The notes under the pieces were generated by a model. That model was not told the DNA's origin. It was given only the letters and a program-made list of their open reading frames with translations, and made no database searches. From an uncultured Oscillospiraceae bacterium (GTDB lineage: Bacteria > Bacillota > Clostridia > Oscillospirales > Oscillospiraceae): a DNA stretch of 12,629 nucleotides. The DNA is taken from positions 1-12,629 of the forward strand of contig CAJUOA010000096.1 in NCBI GenBank assembly GCA_910587785.1. The letters run 5' to 3'. The position numbers and the translations under genes are program-made. Shown one piece after another: positions 6,116-12,177 of this stretch; positions within the stretch are counted from its first letter, which is position 1; every line of letters starts with the position of its first letter.

Positions 6116-6211
6116 TTACGGATTTTCCTCCCTGCGGCGCACCCGGTTCAGGCACCAGCACGCCGCCAGGGTGACGGCCAGCACAGCGGCCATCCAGGGC
6201 TTCAGTTTCAT
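6116..6211 (-). CDS. 31-aa lipobox micropeptide downstream of the ABC permease
   Basis: An ATG at 6209-6211 opens a 31-codon frame ending in TAA at 6116-6118. AAAGGAG lies ten bases upstream, within the 33-bp gap after the permease stop. The peptide starts MKLKPW, has a hydrophobic core (residues 7-17) and a canonical lipobox Leu15-Ala16-Ala17-Cys18. If processed, it would leave a 14-residue lipopeptide with Cys-Trp-Cys at its start and the basic-acidic tail RVRRREENP. It might instead remain a single-helix membrane peptide. It is probably co-transcribed with the BceAB-type genes. The length makes chance possible, but start, ribosome binding site, signal-like composition and position agree. 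No family is recognised. Confidence 0.6.
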   Translation of the reverse strand: MKLKPWMAAVLAVTLAACWCLNRVRRREENP

Positions 6212-6244
6212 AAGGTCCACACTCCTTTTTTCTGCAAAGCGGCC

Positions 6245-8308
6245 TCAGGACCGCTCCACGATCTTATAGTACGTCCGGGCGGTGAGTAAATACACCACGC
6301 CGTAGGCCAGGAAGAACACCAGCACCGTCCCCGCCGTGCAGAGAGCCGTGAGGCGGGTATTGTTGAGGGAGAACAGGGTCAGGAGCTTCTCTACCATGTT
6401 GAAGTCGAACACGATATGCACGCTCGCCACCGCGATGGGCAGGAAGAACACCATCAAAATCTGGCTGTGGATGCTCCGCTTCACCTCGCCCCGGCTCAGG
6501 CCCACCTTCTGCATGATCTCAAAGCGCTCCTTGTCCTCGTAGCCCTCGGAAATCTGCTTGTAGTAGATGATGAGCACCGTGGCAAGGATGAAGATGAAGC
6601 CCAGGAAGATCCCCAGGAACAGGAAGCCCCCCGCCAGGCCGTAGGTCTCCGCCGCGCCCTCGCTGCGCAGATCCCAGCGGCTGGAGTACCAGCTCCCCGT
6701 GCCGTCGTAGAAGCTGTCGTCTTCCACGGCCTCCTCGTAGCGCGCCTCCAGGGTCTCCAGCATCGCTTCGTCGCAGTCCACGTCCAGGTGGGCGTACCAG
6801 AGCATATTGCTCCTGCTGACCCCGTACGCCTCCGCCTGGAGCTCCCAGAGCTCACTGACCGTCTCCTCGTCCGGCACCACCACCGTCACCATCTGGGCGA
6901 TCATGGGGCTGGAGGTGGGGTCCTCCCGCAGTTTTTTGACCACGGAGAAGGTGCTCTGCCCCAGCTCCCGGCCCTCGTGCGCCACCGTCCAGCGGATGGT
7001 CAGCGTGTCCCCTGCCGCGCCGTAGACGGCGGCCTCGCCCGGTTTGAGGCCCAGGGCCTCGCCGGTCAGGGCGGTGTAGTCCGCCTCGGAGAGCACGGTC
7101 ATGGACACGACGCTCCCCACCGTGCCGTCGGAGAAGCGGTCCGTGGTGTAGGTGCCGTCCGCGCGCAGTCCCGCGCCGAAGCCCAGCTCCCGGTTGGTCC
7201 ACGCCTTTGTGACCGTGACCCCCTGGCTCTCCACAAACCCCTTCTGGAGCGAGAGCATGGCCTCCGGGTCAAAGGGGTCCTCGGGGTCCTCGGGGTCCGG
7301 GACGTAATAGACCTTGACGTTGATGTCCCCGGGGTACTGCTGGCGGATAATGTCCTCTGTCCCCAGGTACAGCGAGAGGGTGCCGGAGAGCATCACCATC
7401 ACCATGGTACACAAAATGCAGATGTTGGCCAGGCCCACCGCGTTCTGCTTCATCCGGTAGAGCATCCCGCTCACGCCGATGAAGTGGCTGGTCTTGTAGT
7501 AGAAGCTCTTGTTTGCCCGCAGGGCCTTCAGGATAAAGACGCTCACCGCGGTGAAGAGGCAGTAGGTGCCGATGATGACCAGAAACACGGCCACGAAATA
7601 CCACATGATGGCCTCCACGCCGGTCTTGGTCTTCACGGCGATATAGTACCCCGCCCCCAGGGTGCCCACACCCAGGAGGGTGAGGAGCCACCGGGTCCTG
7701 GGCTCCCGTTCGCCCACGTTCCCGCTCCGCAGGAGCTCGATAGGGTTGGCCACCCGCACCCGGTTCAGGTTCACCAGCAGGGCCGCCCCCAGCAGGAGCG
7801 CAAAGAGAAGGGCCGTCTGAGCCATGCCGTCCCAGGAGATGTAGAACCCCAGCGGCACCGGCATCCCCAGCATCTGGTGGATCACCAGCGTCACCAGCTT
7901 GTGCAGGAGCAGTCCCACGGCAATGCCGCCGCCGATGCCCAGCACGCCGATATACACCGTCTCCACCGCCAGCACCAGGGCGATGTGGCTCTTGCCCATG
8001 CCCAGGATGTTGTAGAGGCCCAGCTCCTTTTTCCGCTGCTTCATGAGGAAGCCGTTAATGTAGAACACGAAGATGGCGGAGAAGAGGAACGCGATGAACA
8101 TGCCGATGTCCATGAAGGTCTTCACGTACATATACCCGTTGGGGCGGCCGGGGGTGAGGTTTTCCGTGCCCGGATCCTTGACCAGGGCGGTCATGATATA
8201 GAGCGCCGCCACGTCCCCCAGAAGCGCCAGGATATAGGGGAGGTAGAACTTCCGGTTATTGCGGACGCTCTGCATGGCGAGGGCGGGGTACAGACTTGCG
8301 TTACGCAT
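6245..8308 (-). CDS. BceB-type ABC transporter permease (FtsX domains)
   Basis: This is a 687-aa permease of the type that, with its ATPase, confers resistance to cell-wall-targeting peptide antibiotics by freeing the lipid target, often while signalling to a BceS kinase. About ten membrane helices are visible: one near the N-terminus, a group of three (FtsX-like with KQRKKELGLYNILGMGK between helices), further helices up to about residue 320, then a roughly 230-residue extracellular domain (about 320-555) and three final helices including the second FtsX-like motif DKERFEIMQKVGLSRGE. That extracellular domain placement is the hallmark of BceB. The chosen ATG (8306-8308) has GGGAGG eight bases upstream; an upstream GTG (8315-8317) abuts that site. 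It overlaps the ATPase gene by 8 bp, implying translational coupling. The extracellular domain contains the acidic repeat DPEDPEDPFDPE. Confidence 0.93.
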   Translation of the reverse strand: MRNASLYPALAMQSVRNNRKFYLPYILALLGDVAALYIMTALVKDPGTENLTPGRPNGYMYVKTFMDIGMFIAFLFSAIFVFYINGFLMKQRKKELGLYNILGMGKSHIALVLAVETVYIGVLGIGGGIAVGLLLHKLVTLVIHQMLGMPVPLGFYISWDGMAQTALLFALLLGAALLVNLNRVRVANPIELLRSGNVGEREPRTRWLLTLLGVGTLGAGYYIAVKTKTGVEAIMWYFVAVFLVIIGTYCLFTAVSVFILKALRANKSFYYKTSHFIGVSGMLYRMKQNAVGLANICILCTMVMVMLSGTLSLYLGTEDIIRQQYPGDINVKVYYVPDPEDPEDPFDPEAMLSLQKGFVESQGVTVTKAWTNRELGFGAGLRADGTYTTDRFSDGTVGSVVSMTVLSEADYTALTGEALGLKPGEAAVYGAAGDTLTIRWTVAHEGRELGQSTFSVVKKLREDPTSSPMIAQMVTVVVPDEETVSELWELQAEAYGVSRSNMLWYAHLDVDCDEAMLETLEARYEEAVEDDSFYDGTGSWYSSRWDLRSEGAAETYGLAGGFLFLGIFLGFIFILATVLIIYYKQISEGYEDKERFEIMQKVGLSRGEVKRSIHSQILMVFFLPIAVASVHIVFDFNMVEKLLTLFSLNNTRLTALCTAGTVLVFFLAYGVVYLLTARTYYKIVERS

Positions 8309-9068
8309 CCTCCTCACCTCCCGCGGCCAGCAGGGTCAGGGTGTCGGAGATCTTCTGGTACATCTCCTCTGCGGAGCTCACGCCCCTGTAGATCTGGTGG
8401 AACACCTCGCCGTCCCGGATGAACAATACCCGCTTGGCGTGGCTTGCGGTCTTGGTGGAGTGGGTGACCATGAGGATGGTCTGCCCCTCGGCGTTCACCT
8501 GGTCGAAGAGGGAGAGGAGGCTGTCGGTAGCCTTGCTGTCCAGAGCGCCGGTGGGCTCGTCGGCCAGGACGATCCGGGGCTCGGTGATGAGGGCCCGGGC
8601 CACGGCCACCCGCTGCTTCTGCCCGCCGGAGATCTCATAGGGGTACTTCTTCAAAAGCGCCTCAATGCCCAGCCGCGCCGCCAGGGGCTTGAGCCGCTTG
8701 ACCATCTCCGGGTATTTCCGCCCCGCCAGCACCAGGGGCAATAGGATGTTGTCCTGGACGGAGAAGGTGTCCAGGAGGTTGAAGTCCTGAAACACGAACC
8801 CCAGATGGTCCCGGCGGAAGGCGGCAATCTCCCGCTCCCGGATGGTGACGATGTTCTTGCCGTCTAAGAGCACCTCGCCGCTGGTGGGTTTGTCCAGGGC
8901 CGCGAGGATGTTCAGCAGGGTGGTCTTGCCGCTTCCGCTCTCGCCCATGATGGCCACGTACTCGCCGGGCTCCACCGCGAAGTTCACGCTGGTCAGAGCC
9001 TGGACCTGCTGTCCGCCGAAGCGGGTGGTATATACTTTTTTCAGATCGCTGACTTGCAGGACCGCCAT
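8301..9068 (-). CDS. BceA-type ABC transporter ATP-binding protein
   Basis: A 255-aa ATPase of the MacB/LolD/BceA class. All motifs are intact: Walker A GESGSGKTT (42-50), Q-loop Gln94 (FVFQDFNLLD), signature ISGGQKQR (146-153), Walker B IVLADEPTGALD (166-177, Glu171) and switch His203. The start is ATG 9066-9068 with AAGGAGG eight bases upstream; the frame is open further, but no ribosome site fits the upstream codons. It is the first gene of the transporter operon and hydrolyses ATP on the cytoplasmic side for the adjacent permease. The upstream region has a BceR-like operator, but no BceRS-type genes adjoin it. Confidence 0.95.
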   Translation of the reverse strand: MAVLQVSDLKKVYTTRFGGQQVQALTSVNFAVEPGEYVAIMGESGSGKTTLLNILAALDKPTSGEVLLDGKNIVTIREREIAAFRRDHLGFVFQDFNLLDTFSVQDNILLPLVLAGRKYPEMVKRLKPLAARLGIEALLKKYPYEISGGQKQRVAVARALITEPRIVLADEPTGALDSKATDSLLSLFDQVNAEGQTILMVTHSTKTASHAKRVLFIRDGEVFHQIYRGVSSAEEMYQKISDTLTLLAAGGEEDA

Positions 9069-9101
9069 TGTTTTTTCCTCCTTGGCTTTGTTTGCAGGGC
9101 T

Positions 9102-9130
9102 ATTATACCGCGTTTTCCCCCGCCGTTCCA
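9102..9130 (-). promoter_or_regulatory. Promoter of the BceAB-type operon (weak -35)
   Basis: The minus strand has a perfect TATAAT (9102-9107). At 17 bp the -35 position reads TGGAAC (9125-9130), only three matches to consensus. A good -10 with a poor -35 is the usual layout of an activated promoter, consistent with the operator-like palindrome about 30 bp upstream. Confidence 0.65.
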
Positions 9131-9140
9131 TCGCTTTGGC

Positions 9141-9175
9141 TTACAAAATGGGCGGGAACCTTACATAGGTGTAAG
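9141..9175. promoter_or_regulatory. BceR-like operator with a second half-site
   Basis: CTTACA (9160-9165), TAGG, TGTAAG (9170-9175) is a perfect inverted repeat with a 4-bp spacer. It fits TNACA-N4-TGTAA, the consensus I know for BceR-type response regulators controlling peptide-resistance transporters in Firmicutes. A further TTACA (9141-9145) lies exactly 20 bp from the TTACA at 9161-9165, about two helical turns, and could be a weaker secondary site. The palindrome is also only 7 bp upstream of the -35 box of the divergent flavin reductase promoter, so it may act on both. Confidence 0.6.
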
Positions 9176-9182
9176 ATTGGGG

Positions 9183-9211
9183 TTGCATTTTGGCCGTCCG
9201 AATGATATAAT
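9183..9211 (+). promoter_or_regulatory. Promoter of the flavin reductase gene
   Basis: TTGCAT (9183-9188), a 17-bp spacer and a perfect TATAAT (9206-9211) precede the ATG at 9255 by 43 bp. The leader contains GCGGCG-ctctg-CCGC, a small possible hairpin, before the AGGAGG site. Confidence 0.8.
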
Positions 9212-9254
9212 AAAATTAACAAGCGGCGCTCTGCCGCGACAGGAGGAGCACACT

Positions 9255-9791
9255 ATGAAAAAAGAGATTAACGCCTTCGACTACGCCAAGGAGATCGTAA
9301 GCTCCATTGGAAAGGGCATCCTGCTGACCACCAAAAGCGGAGAGAAGGTCAACACCATGACCATCGGCTGGGGCACTCTGGGGGTAGAGTGGGGTAAACC
9401 CATCTTCATCGCCTTCGTCCGGGAGGGCCGGTTCACCCGCCAGATGCTGGACGAGAGCATGGAGTTCACCGTCAACGTCCCCCTGGGGAAGGTGGACCGG
9501 AACATCCTGGGCTGCTGCGGCACCAAGTCGGGCAGGGACACGGACAAGGTCAAGGACCTGGGCCTCACCCTGGAGGCGTCCGAGCTGGTGGGGGCCCCGG
9601 GCATCAGGGAGCTCCCGCTGACCCTGGAGTGCAAGGTCATCTACCGCCAGCTCCAGGACCGCAGCGCCATCCCCGAGGACATCCGGGTCCGGAACTACCC
9701 CGAGGACGCGGACAGCTCCGCCCCCGGGGCCAACCGGGACTACCACATCGCCTACTATGGGGAGATCGTCAAGGCGTATATCATCGAGTGA
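9255..9791 (+). CDS. Flavin reductase-like FMN-binding split-barrel protein
   Basis: This 178-aa protein belongs to the flavin-reductase-like family that binds FMN in a split beta-barrel and reduces flavin or another substrate with NAD(P)H, in the cytoplasm. The visible family pattern is KGILLTTKSGEKVNTMTIGWGTLGVEWGKP (residues 20-49, in part), FIAFVREGRFTRQML (51-65), FTVNVPL (71-77) and LGCCGTKSGRDTDK (85-98). Two adjacent cysteines (Cys87, Cys88) stand out. The start is supported by AGGAGG eight bases upstream and by a good promoter. It is the only clear plus-strand gene and is transcribed away from the ABC operon. The substrate cannot be told; a role in redox or detoxification is inference. 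Confidence 0.93.
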   Translation: MKKEINAFDYAKEIVSSIGKGILLTTKSGEKVNTMTIGWGTLGVEWGKPIFIAFVREGRFTRQMLDESMEFTVNVPLGKVDRNILGCCGTKSGRDTDKVKDLGLTLEASELVGAPGIRELPLTLECKVIYRQLQDRSAIPEDIRVRNYPEDADSSAPGANRDYHIAYYGEIVKAYIIE

Positions 9792-9794
9792 CGC

Positions 9795-9830
9795 AAAAAG
9801 GCCCGCCGTCGTCTGACAGCGGGCCGTTCT
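9795..9830. terminator. Bidirectional terminator between convergent genes
   Basis: GGCCCGC (9800-9806) and GCGGGCC (9819-9825) form the main stem, extended by GTC/GAC inside. Read on the minus strand the hairpin is followed by UUUUU (from AAAAA, 9795-9799), and the single internal non-Watson-Crick position is a U-G wobble in that direction. It therefore mainly ends the minus-strand lipoprotein transcript while also following the flavin reductase stop by eight bases. Confidence 0.85.
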
Positions 9831-9844
9831 ATGTCCTTCAGGGC

Positions 9845-10861
9845 TCAGGGCGTCACTTCCTCCGTGGCGGGCTGACCGTTCCAGAGGCGTCCACTGCACA
9901 AATGGTACTCCCAGCGCTCCGAGCCGTCGGCTAAGATGTAGTGGATGGCGTAGACCTCCCCCTCCTGAGGGGTCATGGGGTAGTTGCTGTAGGGCAGGAC
10001 GTTCCCTGTAGCGGTCCAGGACGAGAGGTCCTCACAGGCCCCCTCCAGACGCCAGAACGCCCGGGACTTGTATGCCGGGAGCAGGGCGGAGAGGTCATAC
10101 TCTCCATAATAGTCCGCCGGGTAGGTCTTGCCGTTCACCTCCAGCTCTCCGGTCTCCAGGGGACCTTGCAGGAGGGTGAGGTTTTCCGCAGAAACCTGCC
10201 CGCCGTACCGCGCCCGAAGCTTTTCTGTCAAAGTATCCCCCCCGGCGATGTGGGCCGTGCCGCAGACGGCCATGACGCTCTCCCCGTCCAGGGCGTCAAA
10301 GGCGCGGACGAAGTTCTCATACATCCGCTCCTCCCGGTAGGCGTCCCCCCGTCCGGCGTAGTAGTCCTTCCCCTGCCGGATGTTCTGGACAGTCAGACGG
10401 TAGTCCTCGGACTTCTGCGCCCCCTCCGCCTCCAGCGCGGCCTGGTACTCCGCGCCCAGCGTTTCGTACTGGTGGCCCACGTCAAAGCCGTGGAAAACCG
10501 TCTCCGGGCACCGGGCCTTGAGCTGCCGGTAAAACTCCCGTACACAGGGCGCCCCGGCGGCGGTGCCCTCCAGGGCCTGGAAGAGGTGGTCCAGAAGGGC
10601 GTCGTCCTCCGCCTCCATCCACCGGTTGAGGAGCTGGGCCTCATAATAGGCCAGCTCAACGAAGAGGTGGCGCTCCCCCTCGCCGTAATGGGTCCGCCAC
10701 AGCTCCAGCTCCCGGTCCAGAAGGTCCTGCTGTCCGTGGGTTTCACCGTAGAGGCGGATATTGCCCGCGGAGGGGGAAGTCTCCGGCTCCGGCCCGGCGC
10801 AGGCGCACAGAACCAGCGCGGCGGTGAGAAGCCACGCCGCCAAACGGTATCTCTTACTCAT
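9845..10861 (-). CDS. Lipoprotein of the EreA/ChaN/TIKI-like (GExH) type
   Basis: A 338-aa predicted lipoprotein: MSKRYR, a hydrophobic stretch and the lipobox Leu18-Cys19-Ala20-Cys21, then a short PEPETSPSAG linker. The mature part opens with NIRLYGETHG (GETHG at 39-43), then HLFVELAYYEA (Glu69), HGFDVGHQYE (Asp127, His130) and AVCGTAHIAGG (His204). The GExxHG start, an acidic FVE motif and a late GTAH motif are the scattered conserved sites of the erythromycin-esterase/ChaN/TIKI/TraB superfamily, whose members bind haem or metal or act as hydrolases or proteases. Which of these it does cannot be told. The C-terminal 100 residues look like an extra beta-rich domain. The ATG (10859-10861) has GGGGAGG upstream and overlaps the end of the XRE gene by 8 bp, so translation is coupled. 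It would act on the outer face of the membrane. Confidence 0.8.
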   Translation of the reverse strand: MSKRYRLAAWLLTAALVLCACAGPEPETSPSAGNIRLYGETHGQQDLLDRELELWRTHYGEGERHLFVELAYYEAQLLNRWMEAEDDALLDHLFQALEGTAAGAPCVREFYRQLKARCPETVFHGFDVGHQYETLGAEYQAALEAEGAQKSEDYRLTVQNIRQGKDYYAGRGDAYREERMYENFVRAFDALDGESVMAVCGTAHIAGGDTLTEKLRARYGGQVSAENLTLLQGPLETGELEVNGKTYPADYYGEYDLSALLPAYKSRAFWRLEGACEDLSSWTATGNVLPYSNYPMTPQEGEVYAIHYILADGSERWEYHLCSGRLWNGQPATEEVTP

Positions 10862-11630
10862 ACTTCCTCCCCACAACATAGATTGGAACAAACAGTCCGC
10901 CCAGGATGGAGGTCATCCCAGTGATAAAGGTAATGACGAACACCGCCTCCGGCGCGGCGCGCTGTAACTGCCACACCAGGACGAAAAGCGGCACCCACCC
11001 GGCCATGACGGCACAGCTCCAGGTCCGCACGGCGTCCACGATATGGGGCCAGTTGCGGTTGTTGAAGTATACACCGGGGACGTTCATCCGCAGCACCCCG
11101 TCGGAGTAGAAGTTCACCCGGTACTGGTCATAGAAGGGGGGAAGCTTCTCCTTGCAGAAGAAGACGAAGTAGGACCCGAAAGCCGCGCCGAAAAACGGCG
11201 TCAGCCACAGCATCACCGTCTCGTCGGCGAAGAGGGGGACCGCATTGCGTAACAGGAACACCTCCAGGGCAAAGGCCAGCAGGGCCAGGACGTACCGCCT
11301 GCCCCAGGTCCGGCGGTGCTCCCGCTGGATGGTGCGCTCCTCCTCCGTCAGATGGAGGGCGCTGGAGAGGAGGGCGTCCACGTCCCGGACGGCCATGGGC
11401 TCCTCCGGCTGGATGCGCCGTCCGCTGAGGAGCTCGGTGATGGACACGCCGAAGAGCTCCGCCAGGGGCTGGAGCAGGGCGATGTCCGGCAGGCTCAGTC
11501 CCCGCTCCCACTTGCTCACCGCCTTGTCGGATATGTATAACCGCTCGGCCAAGTCCTTCTGGGTCATGCCCCGCTCCCGCCGCAGCTGGGACAGAAACGT
11601 GCCGAATTGTTCCTTGTCGATCTCGTACAT
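10854..11630 (-). CDS. XRE-family regulator with C-terminal membrane helices
   Basis: A 258-aa protein whose first 70 residues are a Cro/CI-type helix-turn-helix (FLSQLRRERGMTQKDLAERL, SDKAVSKWERGLSLPD, LAELFGVSITELLSG). A charged linker is followed by four hydrophobic segments (about 113-130, 138-158, 203-222 and 228-253), so the DNA-binding domain is tethered to the membrane. Between helices two and three lies a segment rich in aromatic residues (about 160-200). Proteins with this plan are common in Firmicutes, and a regulatory role for the membrane part is assumed but not known. The ATG (11628-11630) lies eight bases after AAGGAGG; the frame extends to 11795 without a suitable start. It heads an operon with the lipoprotein and probably controls its own promoter. 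Confidence 0.92.
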   Translation of the reverse strand: MYEIDKEQFGTFLSQLRRERGMTQKDLAERLYISDKAVSKWERGLSLPDIALLQPLAELFGVSITELLSGRRIQPEEPMAVRDVDALLSSALHLTEEERTIQREHRRTWGRRYVLALLAFALEVFLLRNAVPLFADETVMLWLTPFFGAAFGSYFVFFCKEKLPPFYDQYRVNFYSDGVLRMNVPGVYFNNRNWPHIVDAVRTWSCAVMAGWVPLFVLVWQLQRAAPEAVFVITFITGMTSILGGLFVPIYVVGRKYE

Positions 11631-11652
11631 AGCAGGCACCTCCTTGCCCGTC

Positions 11653-11691
11653 AGGGTACTATGCTGCCTCCGCTTTGTCAACCGACTGACA
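11653..11691 (-). promoter_or_regulatory. Promoter and possible operator of the XRE-lipoprotein operon
   Basis: A perfect TTGACA (11676-11681) is followed at 17 bp by TACCCT (11653-11658), a poor -10. TGTCA (11676-11680) and TGACA (11687-11691) form an inverted repeat with a 6-bp spacer that covers the -35 box, as expected for an autorepressor site of an XRE protein. The distance from the -10 to the ATG is about 23 bp. Confidence 0.5.
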
Positions 11692-11747
11692 GTAGAGTTC
11701 TGATTTTCCAAGGGGATTGGGGGAATCGTCAGGATGCCGCCAATGGT

Positions 11748-12038
11748 GTGACTACACCCATGCTCAATGAGTTTACTGAGAAAAGCGTTGTCCATGAGGG
11801 CAGCGGGCGGAGGAAACAGAAAGCCGCACAGCCCCCCGAAGCCCCAGCAGCGGAGTTAGCGCAGCAGAAAACGCTGGGGACAATAATAGTCCGTGGCGTT
11901 TTCGCTATTACTGCCGTTCCAGCAAATCCATATATTTCTGCTGGGATGGGCGTGGAGGACGTGGCTGTGGCCTCCCGCATCTACCGCCTGGCAAAGGAGC
12001 GGGGCGTAGGCACGCCCCTGTGCTTCTGGGAGGACTGA
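11748..12038 (+). pseudogene. Possible serine-recombinase C-terminal remnant or unknown ORF
   Basis: This plus-strand frame has no ribosome binding site at its GTG (11748) or ATG (11760). Its start reads TTPMLNEFTEKSVVHEGSG followed by RRKQK, which resembles the segment LTPxMLxEFVEKIVVHE found in the DUF4368 C-terminus of large serine recombinases of Clostridia. The reading then passes into an alanine/proline-rich part and a different-looking end, GMGVEDVAVASRIYRLAKER through CFWED, with higher third-position GC. The parts seem to have different origins. No catalytic recombinase domain is present in the window. I treat it as a probable remnant of a mobile element. The recombinase match is from memory of the family pattern and is not certain. 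Confidence 0.35.
11867..11903. repeat. Large imperfect hairpin in the groEL-XRE interval
   Basis: GAAAACGC (11867-11874) pairs with GCGTTTTC (11896-11903), then a 3x3 internal loop, then GGAC (11878-11881) with GTCC (11889-11892) around the loop AATAATA. It can extend outward past a bulged A. It lies inside the possible recombinase remnant. It could be a former terminator or an end of a mobile element. Confidence 0.5.
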
Positions 12039-12118
12039 CGGCCCCCGGGCTGCTTTTTGCAGATCTGGCGGGCCGGAAAACAGGTGCGCAGCCGTCACGG
12101 CACCATCGAAAGAAAAGA
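12039..12118. other. Intergenic stretch without recognised feature
   Basis: Between the possible remnant and the groEL terminator I see no ribosome binding site with a plausible frame, no RNA gene and no strong repeat. The motif CCCCCGGGCTGCTTTTT near 12043-12059 has a T-run but only a very short stem. Confidence 0.4.
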
Positions 12119-12149
12119 GCCTGCGCTCACCGATGAAGTGAGCGCAGGC
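12119..12149. terminator. groEL rho-independent terminator, bidirectional shape
   Basis: GCCTGCGCTCAC (12119-12130) and GTGAGCGCAGGC (12138-12149) form a perfect 12-bp stem with a 7-nt loop, 28 bp after the groEL stop. On the minus strand it is followed by TCTTTTCTTT, and on the plus strand by CCTTTTAT, so it can stop transcription from both sides. Confidence 0.9.
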
Positions 12150-12177
12150 CCTTTTATGCTGGCAAACGGGGTATCTC

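Noticed and set aside
6416..8422. A 668-codon plus-strand frame opposite the ABC permease
   Set aside because: Extremely His/Gln/Arg-rich, as produced by reverse reading of Leu/Val-rich membrane protein codons; the permease on the other strand is certain.
9069..9131. N-terminal extension of the ABC ATPase by 21 residues
   Set aside because: The extension crosses the -10 box and the AAGGAGG sequence; BceA-type proteins begin near MxVLxVxxLxKxY.
11631..11795. N-terminal extension of the XRE protein by 55 residues
   Set aside because: It would cross the TTGACA promoter and the AAGGAGG site of the internal ATG; helix-turn-helix proteins of this type begin close to the motif.
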